A stretch of 33,132 nt of DNA from Pseudomonadota bacterium (GTDB taxonomy: Bacteria; Vulcanimicrobiota; Vulcanimicrobiia; Eremiobacterales; Eremiobacteraceae): the NCBI GenBank assembly GCA_021325335.1, contig JAJPHJ010000068.1, positions 1-33,132 on the forward strand, written 5' to 3'. This document shows, one piece after another, positions 1-7,690 of this stretch (its first letter is position 1; every line of letters starts with the position of its first letter). The position numbers and the translations under genes are program-made. The notes under the pieces were generated by a model, which saw only the letters and a list, made by a program, of their open reading frames with translations, had not been told where the DNA came from and searched no databases.

Positions 1-22
1 AGCCGGTCTCCGAGCGTGATAT

Positions 23-28
23 TATAAC
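23..28 (+). promoter_or_regulatory. Possible -10 box of rpmB
   Basis: TATAAC sits in a short AT-rich stretch in otherwise GC-rich DNA, 38 bases before the GTG of rpmB. The -35 position falls at the edge of the window, so the promoter cannot be confirmed. Confidence 0.25.
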
Positions 29-60
29 AGGCTGTTGGGCTTTCCTTACAGGAGAAATTC

Positions 61-252
61 GTGGCGAAGAGATGCGATGTCTGCGGCAAGGGCCCGGCAT
101 CCGGCAACAATGTGAGCCATTCCATGCGCAAGACGCGCCGGCGCTGGCTTCCCAACCTGCAATCGGTCCGCGTCCGCGAATCGGGCACGGTGAAGACCGC
201 GCGCGTCTGCGCGGCTTGCTTACGCTCGAGAAAAGTCGTCCGCGCCGTCTAG
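61..252 (+). CDS. rpmB: 50S ribosomal protein L28
   Basis: This 63-residue protein is the short form of ribosomal protein L28, a structural protein of the large subunit. It opens with [12 protein letters not shown] and ends with VCAACLRS, so it carries two CxxC pairs (around residues 5-8 and 51-54) that can form a zinc ribbon, plus the basic [13 protein letters not shown] stretch typical of the family. The start is GTG at 61, chosen because AGGAGA at 50-55 lies five bases upstream. A -10-like TATAAC at 23-28 could be the promoter, but its -35 box would fall at or beyond the window edge. The gene stands alone and converges on thiL. Its TAG stop is part of a 10-bp direct repeat (250-259 and 261-270) next to the first hairpin repeat. 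The identification is secure. Confidence 0.96.
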   Translation: MAKRCDVCGKGPASGNNVSHSMRKTRRRWLPNLQSVRVRESGTVKTARVCAACLRSRKVVRAV

Positions 253-258
253 GCGCGA

Positions 259-290
259 AATAGGCGCGAATAAATTCGCGCCCCCTACAG
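259..290 (+). repeat. Hairpin repeat unit A (plus orientation)
   Basis: A 32-nt unit forms a perfect 8-bp stem: GGCGCGAA (263-270), loop TAAA (271-274), TTCGCGCC (275-282), followed two bases later by CTACA. It aligns without gaps to the reverse complement of the two units at 299-362, with 25 of 32 identical bases. Two pairs of the differences are compensatory within the stem. It follows rpmB directly and could act as its transcript end, although no T-tract follows. Confidence 0.85.
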
Positions 291-298
291 ACGTTCTA

Positions 299-330
299 AT
301 GTAGCGCGCGCAAATTTATTTGCGCGTGTT
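299..330 (-). repeat. Hairpin repeat unit B1 (inverted, tandem copy)
   Basis: First of two tandem 32-bp copies that differ only at position 305 (C) versus 337 (T). Read on the plus strand, the stem is CGCGCAAA (307-314), loop TTTA (315-318), TTTGCGCG (319-326). It is in inverted orientation relative to unit A, giving a REP or BIME-like arrangement. On the minus strand it lies just past the thiL stop and could act as a 3'-end hairpin. Confidence 0.88.
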
Positions 331-362
331 ATGTAGTGCGCGCAAATTTATTTGCGCGTGTT
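331..362 (-). repeat. Hairpin repeat unit B2, overlapping the thiL 3' end
   Basis: Second tandem copy, with stem CGCGCAAA (339-346), loop TTTA (347-350) and TTTGCGCG (351-358). It encodes the last four residues (NTRK) and the TAA stop of thiL, the stop lying in the loop. The end of the ThiL family consensus (G-[WY]-D-H-hydrophobic) is reached just before the repeat begins, so the repeat seems to have supplied the tail of the protein. Confidence 0.88.
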
Positions 363-1334
363 CTTGAGGTGATCGTAGCCGCGCGGCTCGTGTTTGCGCC
401 GATCCCCGTCCGCCAACTCCCATACGTTTCCAGCGCCTGGTTGGAACCGGCCCGCCACCCAAAGCTCGCGTCCGAAACGCGCTTTGAATCGGCGTGCCAG
501 GTGCGTATGGGAGCGTGCATTCACGGCGACGAGCAATTCGTAGTCGTCCCCCCCATAGAGCATGAGATCGAGCGCATCGGCGAACTCCGAAAGCGCGAGC
601 GGACGATGCGTGCGCAGCGCATCGAGATCGAGGCAGACGTCGAGCGCAGACGCTTTCGCCATCCGCGACGCGTCGAGGGACAAGCCGTCGGAAATATCCA
701 TCATCGCGTGAACGGCTCGCGAAGCGCCCAGGAACTTCCCCTCGGCTAAGCGTGGTTCGGGACTTTCGTATGCCGAGCGCAGCGCTTGACCGGGCGCGGC
801 GCTTCGCAGATACGCCGCGGCCAGGCCAAGCGGACCGCTGACGCACAGAAGGTCTCCCTGCTTCGCGCCCGATCGCAGCCGCATGTTGCTCGGTCGCACG
901 TCGCCGATCGCGGTCACGGAGATCGTCAGCGCGGGTGCTCGCACGATATCCCCGCCGGCGATGCTGCAGCGAGCGCGGTGCGCGAGGTCGCGCATGCCCT
1001 GATAGAAGCGCCGCGACCACTCCGCGTCGATCTCCGCGGTGACCCCCAGCGCCACGATCGCCAAGGCCGCGCGCCCGCCCATCGCCGCGATGTCCGACAG
1101 ACTCACCGCGAGCGCCTTGCGCCCGAGCATCTCAGGAGTGGTCTCGTGCAGGCGAAAATGAACCTGATCGACGAGCGCGTCAACGGTGGCAAGCGAGAGG
1201 TGCGCGCGGGCCGGTTTCCAGGCGGCGGCATCGTCGCCGATGCCCACGCGCAGCGTTCGCGGCTGCTCGCCGAGCACGCGCACGATGGCGGCGACGAGCT
1301 CGTCCTCGCTAAGCTCCGTCGTCAGGCCTCGCAC
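348..1334 (-). CDS. thiL: Thiamine-monophosphate kinase ThiL
   Basis: ThiL phosphorylates thiamine monophosphate to thiamine diphosphate with ATP in the cytosol. The 328-residue product has the expected PurM/ThiL-fold motifs: GIGDDAA (31-37), VDALVDQVHF (51-60), KALAVSLSDIAAMGG (73-87), MDISDGLS (212-219) and GGDDYELL (261-268). Length is normal. The start is GTG at 1334, so the gene overlaps the end of rpe by 13 bp, which suggests translational coupling. It is the last gene of the long minus-strand run. The final NTRK residues and the stop codon come from a hairpin repeat. The same run also contains a YjbQ domain, a family credited with weak thiamine-phosphate synthase activity; whether the two are linked is only an inference. 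Confidence 0.95.
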   Translation of the reverse strand: MRGLTTELSEDELVAAIVRVLGEQPRTLRVGIGDDAAAWKPARAHLSLATVDALVDQVHFRLHETTPEMLGRKALAVSLSDIAAMGGRAALAIVALGVTAEIDAEWSRRFYQGMRDLAHRARCSIAGGDIVRAPALTISVTAIGDVRPSNMRLRSGAKQGDLLCVSGPLGLAAAYLRSAAPGQALRSAYESPEPRLAEGKFLGASRAVHAMMDISDGLSLDASRMAKASALDVCLDLDALRTHRPLALSEFADALDLMLYGGDDYELLVAVNARSHTHLARRFKARFGRELWVAGRFQPGAGNVWELADGDRRKHEPRGYDHLKNTRK

Positions 1335-2029
1335 AGCGCGCGGATGCGTTCGAGGGTGAGCGCCGGCTTTGCCGTACCGAACAAGCCCGCGCCCATGACG
1401 ATCGTGTCGGGGCCGGCTCGCGCTACTTCGACGACGTTGTCGAGATGCACGCCTCCATCCACCTCAAGCTGAACGTTGCAGCCCCGCCGGTCGATGAGCT
1501 CGCGCGCCGCAGCAAGTTTTTGCGTCGAACTCGGGATGTAAGATTGCCCTCCGAATCCGGGGTCGACGCTCATGATGAGCAGCAGATCGAGGTATGGAAG
1601 GATCTCATCGAGCACGTTGAGCGGCGTCGCGGGGTTGAGCGAAAGTCCCGCTCGCACCCCAAGCTTCTTGATCTGTTGGATGAGCAGGTGGGCGTGCGTG
1701 GCTGCTTCCCAGTGCACGGTGATGCTGTCCGACCCGGCAGCAGCGAAATCGGCGACGTACCGTTCCGGCTCCACGATCATGAGATGCGTGTCGAAGGGCA
1801 GCTGCGTGAGCGGGCGGATATCGCGGATGATCTTCGGCCCCCAGGTGATGTTAGGGACGAAGCGACCGTCCATGACATCGAGGTGAAGCAGGTCGGCGCC
1901 CGCCCCTTCCACCAGTGCGATCTGCTCGGCGATGCGCGAGAAATCTGCAGACAGCAGCGACGGTGCGATCTTGACTTTGCGCCGCGGACCGTTCTTGTGT
2001 GGCATCGAAACCCCGCTTTCCCTCACCAT
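1322..2029 (-). CDS. rpe: Ribulose-phosphate 3-epimerase
   Basis: The enzyme interconverts ribulose 5-phosphate and xylulose 5-phosphate in the pentose phosphate pathway. The 235-residue TIM-barrel sequence shows KIAPSLLSADF (20-30), LHLDVMDGRFVPN (48-60), HLMI (82-85), DPGFGGQ (156-162) and VDGGV (190-194), which cover the metal ligands and phosphate site. I used the ATG at 2029, with AAAGG about 11 bases upstream; a second ATG at 2005 would give a 227-residue protein nearer the usual length, so the true start is open. It begins 28 bases after the PASTA gene and overlaps thiL. Function is secure. Confidence 0.96.
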   Translation of the reverse strand: MVRESGVSMPHKNGPRRKVKIAPSLLSADFSRIAEQIALVEGAGADLLHLDVMDGRFVPNITWGPKIIRDIRPLTQLPFDTHLMIVEPERYVADFAAAGSDSITVHWEAATHAHLLIQQIKKLGVRAGLSLNPATPLNVLDEILPYLDLLLIMSVDPGFGGQSYIPSSTQKLAAARELIDRRGCNVQLEVDGGVHLDNVVEVARAGPDTIVMGAGLFGTAKPALTLERIRALCEA

Positions 2030-2057
2030 GTGGCGCCAGACCTTTAGGGGCGCCCTC

Positions 2058-3170
2058 TCACAAGGGCGTCGAGCTCACGAGCTTGTCGTTCACGTAGGTC
2101 TCGATCGTGCCTTGGCCCACCACGGTTACGTCGAAGGAGAGCGTCACGCCGCCCGTCGTCGTCTGGTCGAAGATCGTCTTCGATCCGGTTGCGTCCTCGA
2201 GCACGACCCGCACGGGCTGCGCGACAGCCGACTGAGGCAGCGCGACCGAGATGCGCATCACCCGCGAGCCGCCGGGGGACGGCAGCACCGGTGTCGGCGT
2301 CGGTGTCGGAGTGGGCGACGCGGACGGCGAAGGCGAGAGCAGCTGCGGCGAAGCGGTGGGACTCGGCGTCGGGGTCGGAGGCGCGCCGCCCGAGACTTGC
2401 AGCGAGATCTTCTGCCCGGGTGTCAGCGCTTGGCCTGCGACTGGATCTTGCGCGACGATCGTCCCTTTGGGTTTGGCGCCCGGAGAGATCGGCATGTCGG
2501 TGATGCCTCCGAGCGCGATCTGCGCATCCTTAGCAGCTTTCTTCGCGAAGTCGAGCGACATCCCGATGAAGCTCGGCGCGTACATCTGCGGGTGGCCCGA
2601 CGCGACGGTGACATCCACGGCGGTGCCCGCTGGGACGGAGCTGAAAGGGTCGGGATGCTGCTCGAGCACGATGCCCGCCACGACGTGAAGATTTTGGGAC
2701 TGCGCGACCTTGCCGAGCCTGAGGTGCGCGTTACCCAAAGCGACTTGCGCGTCGCGTATCGACAGGTTGCTCAGATTCGGCGTCGTCACCATGGGCACGC
2801 CATCCGAGAGGATCACATCGATGACGCGTCCCTCGCGGACTTTTTCGCCGGCGGAAGGGAGCTGGCCGATGATGGTCTGCTTGGGCGCGTGCAGGTCGAC
2901 CCTGTGCGCGACGACCCGAAGGCCGACGTGCGATGAGGCCGCGAGATCTTGAGCTTTCGCGAACGACATGCCGATGAACGGCGGCACGGAGATGAGCCGT
3001 CCGCTGGGGACGAGCCAGTCGTACGCCGCGATGGCGACGACGATGACGACGACCACGAGCGCGAGCAGGGACGCGAGCGGCAGATAGTCGAGGAAGCTGC
3101 GACGGTTTCTGCGACCGCTCTCGGAAGGTCTTGGTCGGCGCCGGCGTTGCCGCCCCGAGCCTTCGCTCAC
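2058..3170 (-). CDS. Membrane-anchored PASTA-domain protein without kinase domain
   Basis: The 370-residue protein has a short, very basic cytosolic N-terminus (residues 1-25), one transmembrane helix (about 30-50), then three PASTA repeats (about 57-124, 126-192 and 194-261). These are followed by a low-complexity Pro/Thr/Ser linker (263-299, with repeated TP and SP pairs) and a beta-rich C-terminal domain (about 303-370) like the tail found after PASTA repeats in some PrkC-type kinases. PASTA repeats bind muropeptides or beta-lactams in other families. This looks like the extracellular half of a PASTA kinase with no kinase domain, so it may be a wall sensor or structural partner; its role is unknown. 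The start is GTG at 3170, overlapping the TGA of yebC as GTGA. Confidence 0.85.
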   Translation of the reverse strand: MSEGSGRQRRRRPRPSESGRRNRRSFLDYLPLASLLALVVVVIVVAIAAYDWLVPSGRLISVPPFIGMSFAKAQDLAASSHVGLRVVAHRVDLHAPKQTIIGQLPSAGEKVREGRVIDVILSDGVPMVTTPNLSNLSIRDAQVALGNAHLRLGKVAQSQNLHVVAGIVLEQHPDPFSSVPAGTAVDVTVASGHPQMYAPSFIGMSLDFAKKAAKDAQIALGGITDMPISPGAKPKGTIVAQDPVAGQALTPGQKISLQVSGGAPPTPTPSPTASPQLLSPSPSASPTPTPTPTPVLPSPGGSRVMRISVALPQSAVAQPVRVVLEDATGSKTIFDQTTTGGVTLSFDVTVVGQGTIETYVNDKLVSSTPL

Positions 3171-3928
3171 GCCAACGCCTCGAGCACGGCGTCCGGGATA
3201 TCGGCATTGGAATAGACACGGGTCACGTCAGCGTGCTCTTCCAGGGCATCGAGCAGTCGCAACACCTCTGGCGCATCCGCCGCGGAAACGTCGAGCGGCG
3301 TTTTCGGCCGCAGATCCACGAGCGCTTCACTTACCTTGAGCCCCTTGGGACCGAGAAGCGTGCGCTCGAGGTGCTCGCGCACCGCGGAAAGTGCTCTCGG
3401 CTCGGTGAGCACCTCCGCTGCTTCTCCTTGGATCTGCACGTCGATCACGCCGTCGGTGACGGCGGCTTCGAGCAGCTCCTCTTCCGTCACACCGGCCATC
3501 GGCAGCGTGAGCACGCCGCGCTCGTCGAAGAGCCAGCTGACGGTTCCTGTCTCGCCGAGATTGCCGCCGTTGCGCGAGAACAGGTAGCGCATCTCGGACG
3601 CGGTGCGGTTGCGGTTGTCCGTGACCGCTTCGACGATCACGGCGACGCCGTGCGGCCCGTAGCCCTCGTAGCGGATCTCGGCGAAGTCGTCGCTGCGCCC
3701 CTCACCAGAGGCCCGCGCGATCGCCCGGCGGATCGTATCCATGGGCATGTTGGCGTCGCGGGCACGCGCGACGGCGATCTTGAGCTTGAAGTTGGCCTCG
3801 GGATCTGGAAGCCCGGCGCGAGCCGCGATGATGATCTCCTTCGACAGCTTCGTGAAGAGCTGGCCCCGCTGGGCATCCGCCTTGCCTTTGCGCAGCTTGA
3901 TGTTGTGCCACTTTGAATGTCCGGACAT
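3167..3928 (-). CDS. yebC: YebC/PmpR family protein (TACO1-like)
   Basis: The 253-residue sequence begins MSGHSKWHNIK and continues with the family's KADAQRGQLFTKLSKEI and NMPMDTIRRAI blocks, followed by the three-domain YebC fold with YEGYGPHGVA and NRNRTASEMR. Older annotations call the family transcriptional regulators. Newer work treats YebC and mitochondrial TACO1 as translation factors that relieve stalling at proline-rich stretches. The next gene, which it overlaps by 4 bp, encodes a protein with a long proline-rich linker; this is suggestive but may be chance. The start ATG at 3928 lies 14 bases after the GT2 stop, without a clear Shine-Dalgarno sequence. Length is normal. Confidence 0.94.
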   Translation of the reverse strand: MSGHSKWHNIKLRKGKADAQRGQLFTKLSKEIIIAARAGLPDPEANFKLKIAVARARDANMPMDTIRRAIARASGEGRSDDFAEIRYEGYGPHGVAVIVEAVTDNRNRTASEMRYLFSRNGGNLGETGTVSWLFDERGVLTLPMAGVTEEELLEAAVTDGVIDVQIQGEAAEVLTEPRALSAVREHLERTLLGPKGLKVSEALVDLRPKTPLDVSAADAPEVLRLLDALEEHADVTRVYSNADIPDAVLEALA

Positions 3929-3942
3929 AGAGCGCTAATTGG

Positions 3943-4710
3943 CTAGGTGAGGGGTTTGCCCATGCGCAGCCGGATGACGTCTCGAATGGTTTTGAGAATC
4001 ACCTTCGGCGTCGCGCCTTTGGAGACGCCGGTCGTGCGCGGATAGTGGTGCACGCCGCGCTCCACCATGGGCACGTCGCGGCGGCGCAGCTTGATCAAGA
4101 GCTCCGAGCTGATGAAGGCGCCATTCGACTCGAGCGGCAGCACGCCGGCGAGAGCCTCTTTGCGGAAGAGCTTGAAAGCGCAATCGATGTCACGCACCTT
4201 CAGGCCGAAAACGGTGCGGATGACGAGGTTGTACACCTTTGCGATGAAGAGCCGATGGGCCGGATCGTTGCGCCGGATGCGATATCCTAAGACGACCGGC
4301 GCGCGGTCCAGCAGGCCCAGCAGTCCGGGCAACTCCGCGAGATCGAATTGACCGTCGGCGTCGGAGAAGAACACGAGCTCTTTCCGCGCGCTCTCGAACC
4401 CCGTGCGCAACGCCGCGCCATAGCCCCGGTTGCGCGCGTGCCGAACGAGCCGCACGTGCGGATCGTGCTTGGCCATCTCTTCGACCATCACGGCCGTCGC
4501 ATCGGCACTGCCGTCGTCGACGACGATGATCTCGTAGTCGTCCGCGAAGCGGGGCAGTATTTTCGAGGCGTTCTCGACCGTCTTCGCGATTATATCCTGT
4601 TCGTTGTAGGCGGGGAAGAACACCGACAGCGAGGCGGCACGCTCCGAAGCCAATGCCTCAGATCCACCCGACGTGATGCGGCGCGCCATCTTTGTACCAA
4701 ATCCGCGCAT
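3943..4710 (-). CDS. GT2 glycosyltransferase, DPM1-like (polyprenyl-phosphate sugar synthase)
   Basis: This 255-residue GT-A fold enzyme has FFPAYNEQ (31-38), IIVVDDGSADAT (61-72), NRGYGAALRTGF (94-105) and the metal-binding SDADGQFD (116-123). The later stretch VRDIDCAFKLFRKEAL is typical of dolichyl/polyprenyl-phosphate mannose or glucose synthases. It lacks C-terminal transmembrane helices, like single-domain DPM1. The likely reaction is transfer of a sugar from its nucleotide form to polyprenyl phosphate. This fits its position directly after a membrane GT-C/PMT protein, whose family uses such lipid-linked donors. Start ATG 4710 overlaps the upstream gene by 53 bp; ATG 4689 is an alternative with 32 bp overlap. 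Sugar identity cannot be read from sequence. Confidence 0.88.
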   Translation of the reverse strand: MRGFGTKMARRITSGGSEALASERAASLSVFFPAYNEQDIIAKTVENASKILPRFADDYEIIVVDDGSADATAVMVEEMAKHDPHVRLVRHARNRGYGAALRTGFESARKELVFFSDADGQFDLAELPGLLGLLDRAPVVLGYRIRRNDPAHRLFIAKVYNLVIRTVFGLKVRDIDCAFKLFRKEALAGVLPLESNGAFISSELLIKLRRRDVPMVERGVHHYPRTTGVSKGATPKVILKTIRDVIRLRMGKPLT

Positions 4711-7690
4711 CCCATTGCTTCCACGAGATGTGCGCGCCGTTGAGCACGGGCAAGAAGAACGCGAAACCGAGCACGCAGGCCGCGAGATACCCGACGACGA
4801 GCGCTCGACGCCCTTGCGGCGACGCGGCAGTCGACGCCGAACGCCATAGCAGATGGAGCACGTACGCTCCGCAGAGACAGATGATCGCGGTATCCGGATA
4901 GAAGTTGTACTGGAAATCGATGCGCGGCGAACCGATCCAGGGCAGCCACTGGAAGAAGTAAGCCGCGACGCACAGCATCATCCCCTTGTGGCGAGTGCGC
5001 CACGCGATGACGCCGGCCGCCGGCACGGTGATGATCTGCGCGAGCCACATGAAGGGATTGGGAAGGGCGAGGACTTCGGCGACGATCTGATTCGGCGGCT
5101 GCACCCCCGAAAAGACGTGGTAGTAGTACGAGACGGGGCGTAGCTCGAGCGGCCACGTCCACCACGTGGAGCTGTAGGGGTGGGTCGCTTTGAGATTGTG
5201 ATGGTACCAGTACATCGCTTTTTGCAGATCCCACCACCCCGCGAGGTTGCTGCCGGTCACGCCCGCGTCCGTATCGCCGATGTGAAAGAACGGGATGTAG
5301 GTCAGCAGATACACGGCGGCCGTGACGAGGGCCGATACCAAGACGAACAACGGCAAGCGGAAGCCGTACGCGTTGCCCCACACAAAACGCCGAGGCGGCT
5401 TGGTACCCGAGCGCTTTGCCGGAACCCAGGGAAGGCGGCGTTGGAGGCTGACCAAAAACGCGACCGCCCAAATCCCCGCGAGATCGAAAAAGCCGTTCCA
5501 TTTGCTCGAGATGACGCAGGCGACGCCGAGGCTCGTCATGACGAGCCAGAACACCCAGGACTGGGTGTCGCGGGCGGGCTTGCCATCCACGGTCCCCTCG
5601 ATCGTGCCGTCGCGGCGCCAAGCGATGACGTTTCCATCCTCTTCCACCCGGGCTCCGTCCGTCGTCCAGGCCGTTTTCGCAGCGGCGTCTTGGAGCTTCG
5701 CCGCGCGCAGCGGCAGCCGTTCTCCATCTTCGAAGACGACCTCGTTGTCCTCGAGCGAGCTGCCGTCTGGGAAGATGAGATCGTTGCCGCGCCGCACGAT
5801 CTGCCCCGCGATCCAAAAGCGATACGTGCAATAGATCGCGGCGAGCGCGAAGAACGCGACGAAGATCTCCGGCGTCGCGATGCGCGCCTGCACGTAGAAG
5901 TAGCCGCTCGAGAGCAGCAAGACCACTGCGAAGACGGCGGCGAGGGTCGACGAGAACAGCCGCTTGGCGAAGGCGTAGAGCAGCGGCACGGTGAGCACGC
6001 CGAAGAAGGCGCTTGCCAAGCGCGCGCCGATCGGATCCACGCGGTAGACGAGCGCGCCGATCGTGAGAAGCAGTTTCGAAAGCGGCGGATGCGTCCATTC
6101 GAACTGGGGCAAGTGATGGATGTATTCCTGCGCGGAGCGCGCGTAGTAGATCTCATCGAAGATTCGCTCCGCCGGGCGCCCGATATTCGCGTACAGTAAC
6201 ACGGCCGTCACCGCCATCAGCCCCGCCACGATGCCGTAGTCGACGCGCGTGAGCCCGACGAGGCCTTCCCACGCGAGCGGCGCGAGACGACGCGGACGCC
6301 CCTCGCCCAGCACGAGCGCTCGCATGCGCGTGGCTGCGGCGTCGAACGATTCGCCGATCTCCGGGATCAGATAGGCTGCTGCGACGACGAACAGACAAGC
6401 GACGTTGAGGATCGAGATCGGGTGCACGAGCCAGGGAGCGAGGTCGGCGCTCGGATTGTAGAGATACTCGAGCGCATAGACCAAGTTGATGAGGAATGTG
6501 CCGGACAAGATGACGTAGATCGCGCGGTTGATGATATTGATGTTCCAGATGAGCGGCCCGAAGGCGAGCGCGCTGAAGAGGTAGCGCTCGTGCATGCGCG
6601 TCGCGAACATGAACAAGCCGAGAAGCGAGAGGAAGATCGCCATGTAGAACGAGCTCTCACGCTCTTGCGCAGAGTACTCGGACCCGAGCGTGCGCCACTC
6701 GCGCATGGCCACGGCGAAGACAAAGGCGCAGACAATCGTGACGCCCCATGCCCATTGCGGCCAGCCGGGAAAATTCGGAAGGTTCGGGATGAGCTTGCTG
6801 TCGGGCTGCCAGAAGTCCAAGCGCGTCGAGTACAAGTTGAAGGCGTTGCACGAATTATATGGATAGAGCGCCGTGCCCGTATGGTAGCGGTCGTACAACC
6901 AGGAGAGCACGTGCACCGGGTTGGCATCGGGCGCGAAGGGCACGCTGCCCCCGTAGGCGACGACGAAACCGAGCAGCGGCACGAGCGCGAGCCGCCACAG
7001 CTGCGCCGAGCTGCGCATCTGCCACACGAGCAGTGCCGGCGCGGCGACGAGCGGCTGCGGCTTGATAAGCACGGCCAAACCGAAGGCCAGCCACCCGAAC
7101 TCGTAGCGCCCGGTCAGCATCATGTAGACGGACCACACGAGGAAGACGGCCGCGACAGAATCCGCCTGACCCCAAAACGCGGAGACGAACCAGACGGCAG
7201 GGTTGAAGACGACGATCGCCATCGCCCACAGCCCGGCTTTAAGCGACCACGTGCGCCGCACGATCAAGAACGAGAGATAGGCGATGCCGAGATCGGCAAG
7301 CACGGCAGGCGCTTTCACGGCGAGCCGCAGCAAGTCGACCGGCAAGTTGAATTGCGACAGGAAGTGGTAGACCGCCCCGAAGATGGCGAGCACGAGCATG
7401 TAGCCCGGCGGATAGTCGACAAAACCGGCGCGAGCATAGAAGTCGCGGATCCCGTACTTCACGACGCTGAGCATCCACGACTCGAAGGTACCGATGTCGG
7501 TCTCATGGCCGTGCATGGGCATGAAGACCGCGCGCACGAGCAGGCCCACGAACAGGATGATCGCGACGGCCTGTGCTTCGCGGGCGCTCAAGGGACCGCG
7601 CTCGGGTTGCTGTCCGGGCTCGTCAGCTGCGCGAGCCGGCGCCGGCTTCGGCTCCGCCAACTCCCGCTTCGATTTTTGAGTCTTTGCCAA
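4658..7690 (-). CDS. Fusion of two GT-C membrane glycosyltransferases (mannosyltransferase-like + PMT/GT39-like)
   Basis: This 1010-residue polytopic membrane protein has two halves. Residues about 1-480 resemble integral-membrane GT-C mannosyltransferases: a hydrophilic N-terminus, an acidic first loop HGHETDIGTFESW, YPPGYM, FWGQADS, VLIKPQP and MHERYLF. Residues about 490-1010 match protein O-mannosyltransferases (PMT, GT39): the catalytic loop IFDEIYYARSAQEY (near 508-521), WTHPPLSKLL, and further helices. A soluble, acidic insert (about 632-705, rich in DG turns) interrupts the second half. Both halves would use polyprenyl-phosphate sugars, which the neighbouring GT2 enzyme may supply. 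The start is TTG at 7690, since a TAA lies two codons upstream in frame; the next Met is residue 57, beyond the first helix. The acceptor, protein or envelope glycan, is unknown. Confidence 0.85.
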   Translation of the reverse strand: MAKTQKSKRELAEPKPAPARAADEPGQQPERGPLSAREAQAVAIILFVGLLVRAVFMPMHGHETDIGTFESWMLSVVKYGIRDFYARAGFVDYPPGYMLVLAIFGAVYHFLSQFNLPVDLLRLAVKAPAVLADLGIAYLSFLIVRRTWSLKAGLWAMAIVVFNPAVWFVSAFWGQADSVAAVFLVWSVYMMLTGRYEFGWLAFGLAVLIKPQPLVAAPALLVWQMRSSAQLWRLALVPLLGFVVAYGGSVPFAPDANPVHVLSWLYDRYHTGTALYPYNSCNAFNLYSTRLDFWQPDSKLIPNLPNFPGWPQWAWGVTIVCAFVFAVAMREWRTLGSEYSAQERESSFYMAIFLSLLGLFMFATRMHERYLFSALAFGPLIWNINIINRAIYVILSGTFLINLVYALEYLYNPSADLAPWLVHPISILNVACLFVVAAAYLIPEIGESFDAAATRMRALVLGEGRPRRLAPLAWEGLVGLTRVDYGIVAGLMAVTAVLLYANIGRPAERIFDEIYYARSAQEYIHHLPQFEWTHPPLSKLLLTIGALVYRVDPIGARLASAFFGVLTVPLLYAFAKRLFSSTLAAVFAVVLLLSSGYFYVQARIATPEIFVAFFALAAIYCTYRFWIAGQIVRRGNDLIFPDGSSLEDNEVVFEDGERLPLRAAKLQDAAAKTAWTTDGARVEEDGNVIAWRRDGTIEGTVDGKPARDTQSWVFWLVMTSLGVACVISSKWNGFFDLAGIWAVAFLVSLQRRLPWVPAKRSGTKPPRRFVWGNAYGFRLPLFVLVSALVTAAVYLLTYIPFFHIGDTDAGVTGSNLAGWWDLQKAMYWYHHNLKATHPYSSTWWTWPLELRPVSYYYHVFSGVQPPNQIVAEVLALPNPFMWLAQIITVPAAGVIAWRTRHKGMMLCVAAYFFQWLPWIGSPRIDFQYNFYPDTAIICLCGAYVLHLLWRSASTAASPQGRRALVVGYLAACVLGFAFFLPVLNGAHISWKQWDARIWYKDGAPHHVGWI

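Noticed and set aside
299-362. CRISPR-like tandem repeat
   Set aside because: Only two directly adjacent copies without spacers, each a self-complementary hairpin; no cas genes are nearby.
2279-2383. Tandem repeat or recombination site in the PASTA gene
   Set aside because: The repetitive DNA simply encodes the Thr/Pro/Ser linker (TP and SP pairs), and the reading frame is kept.
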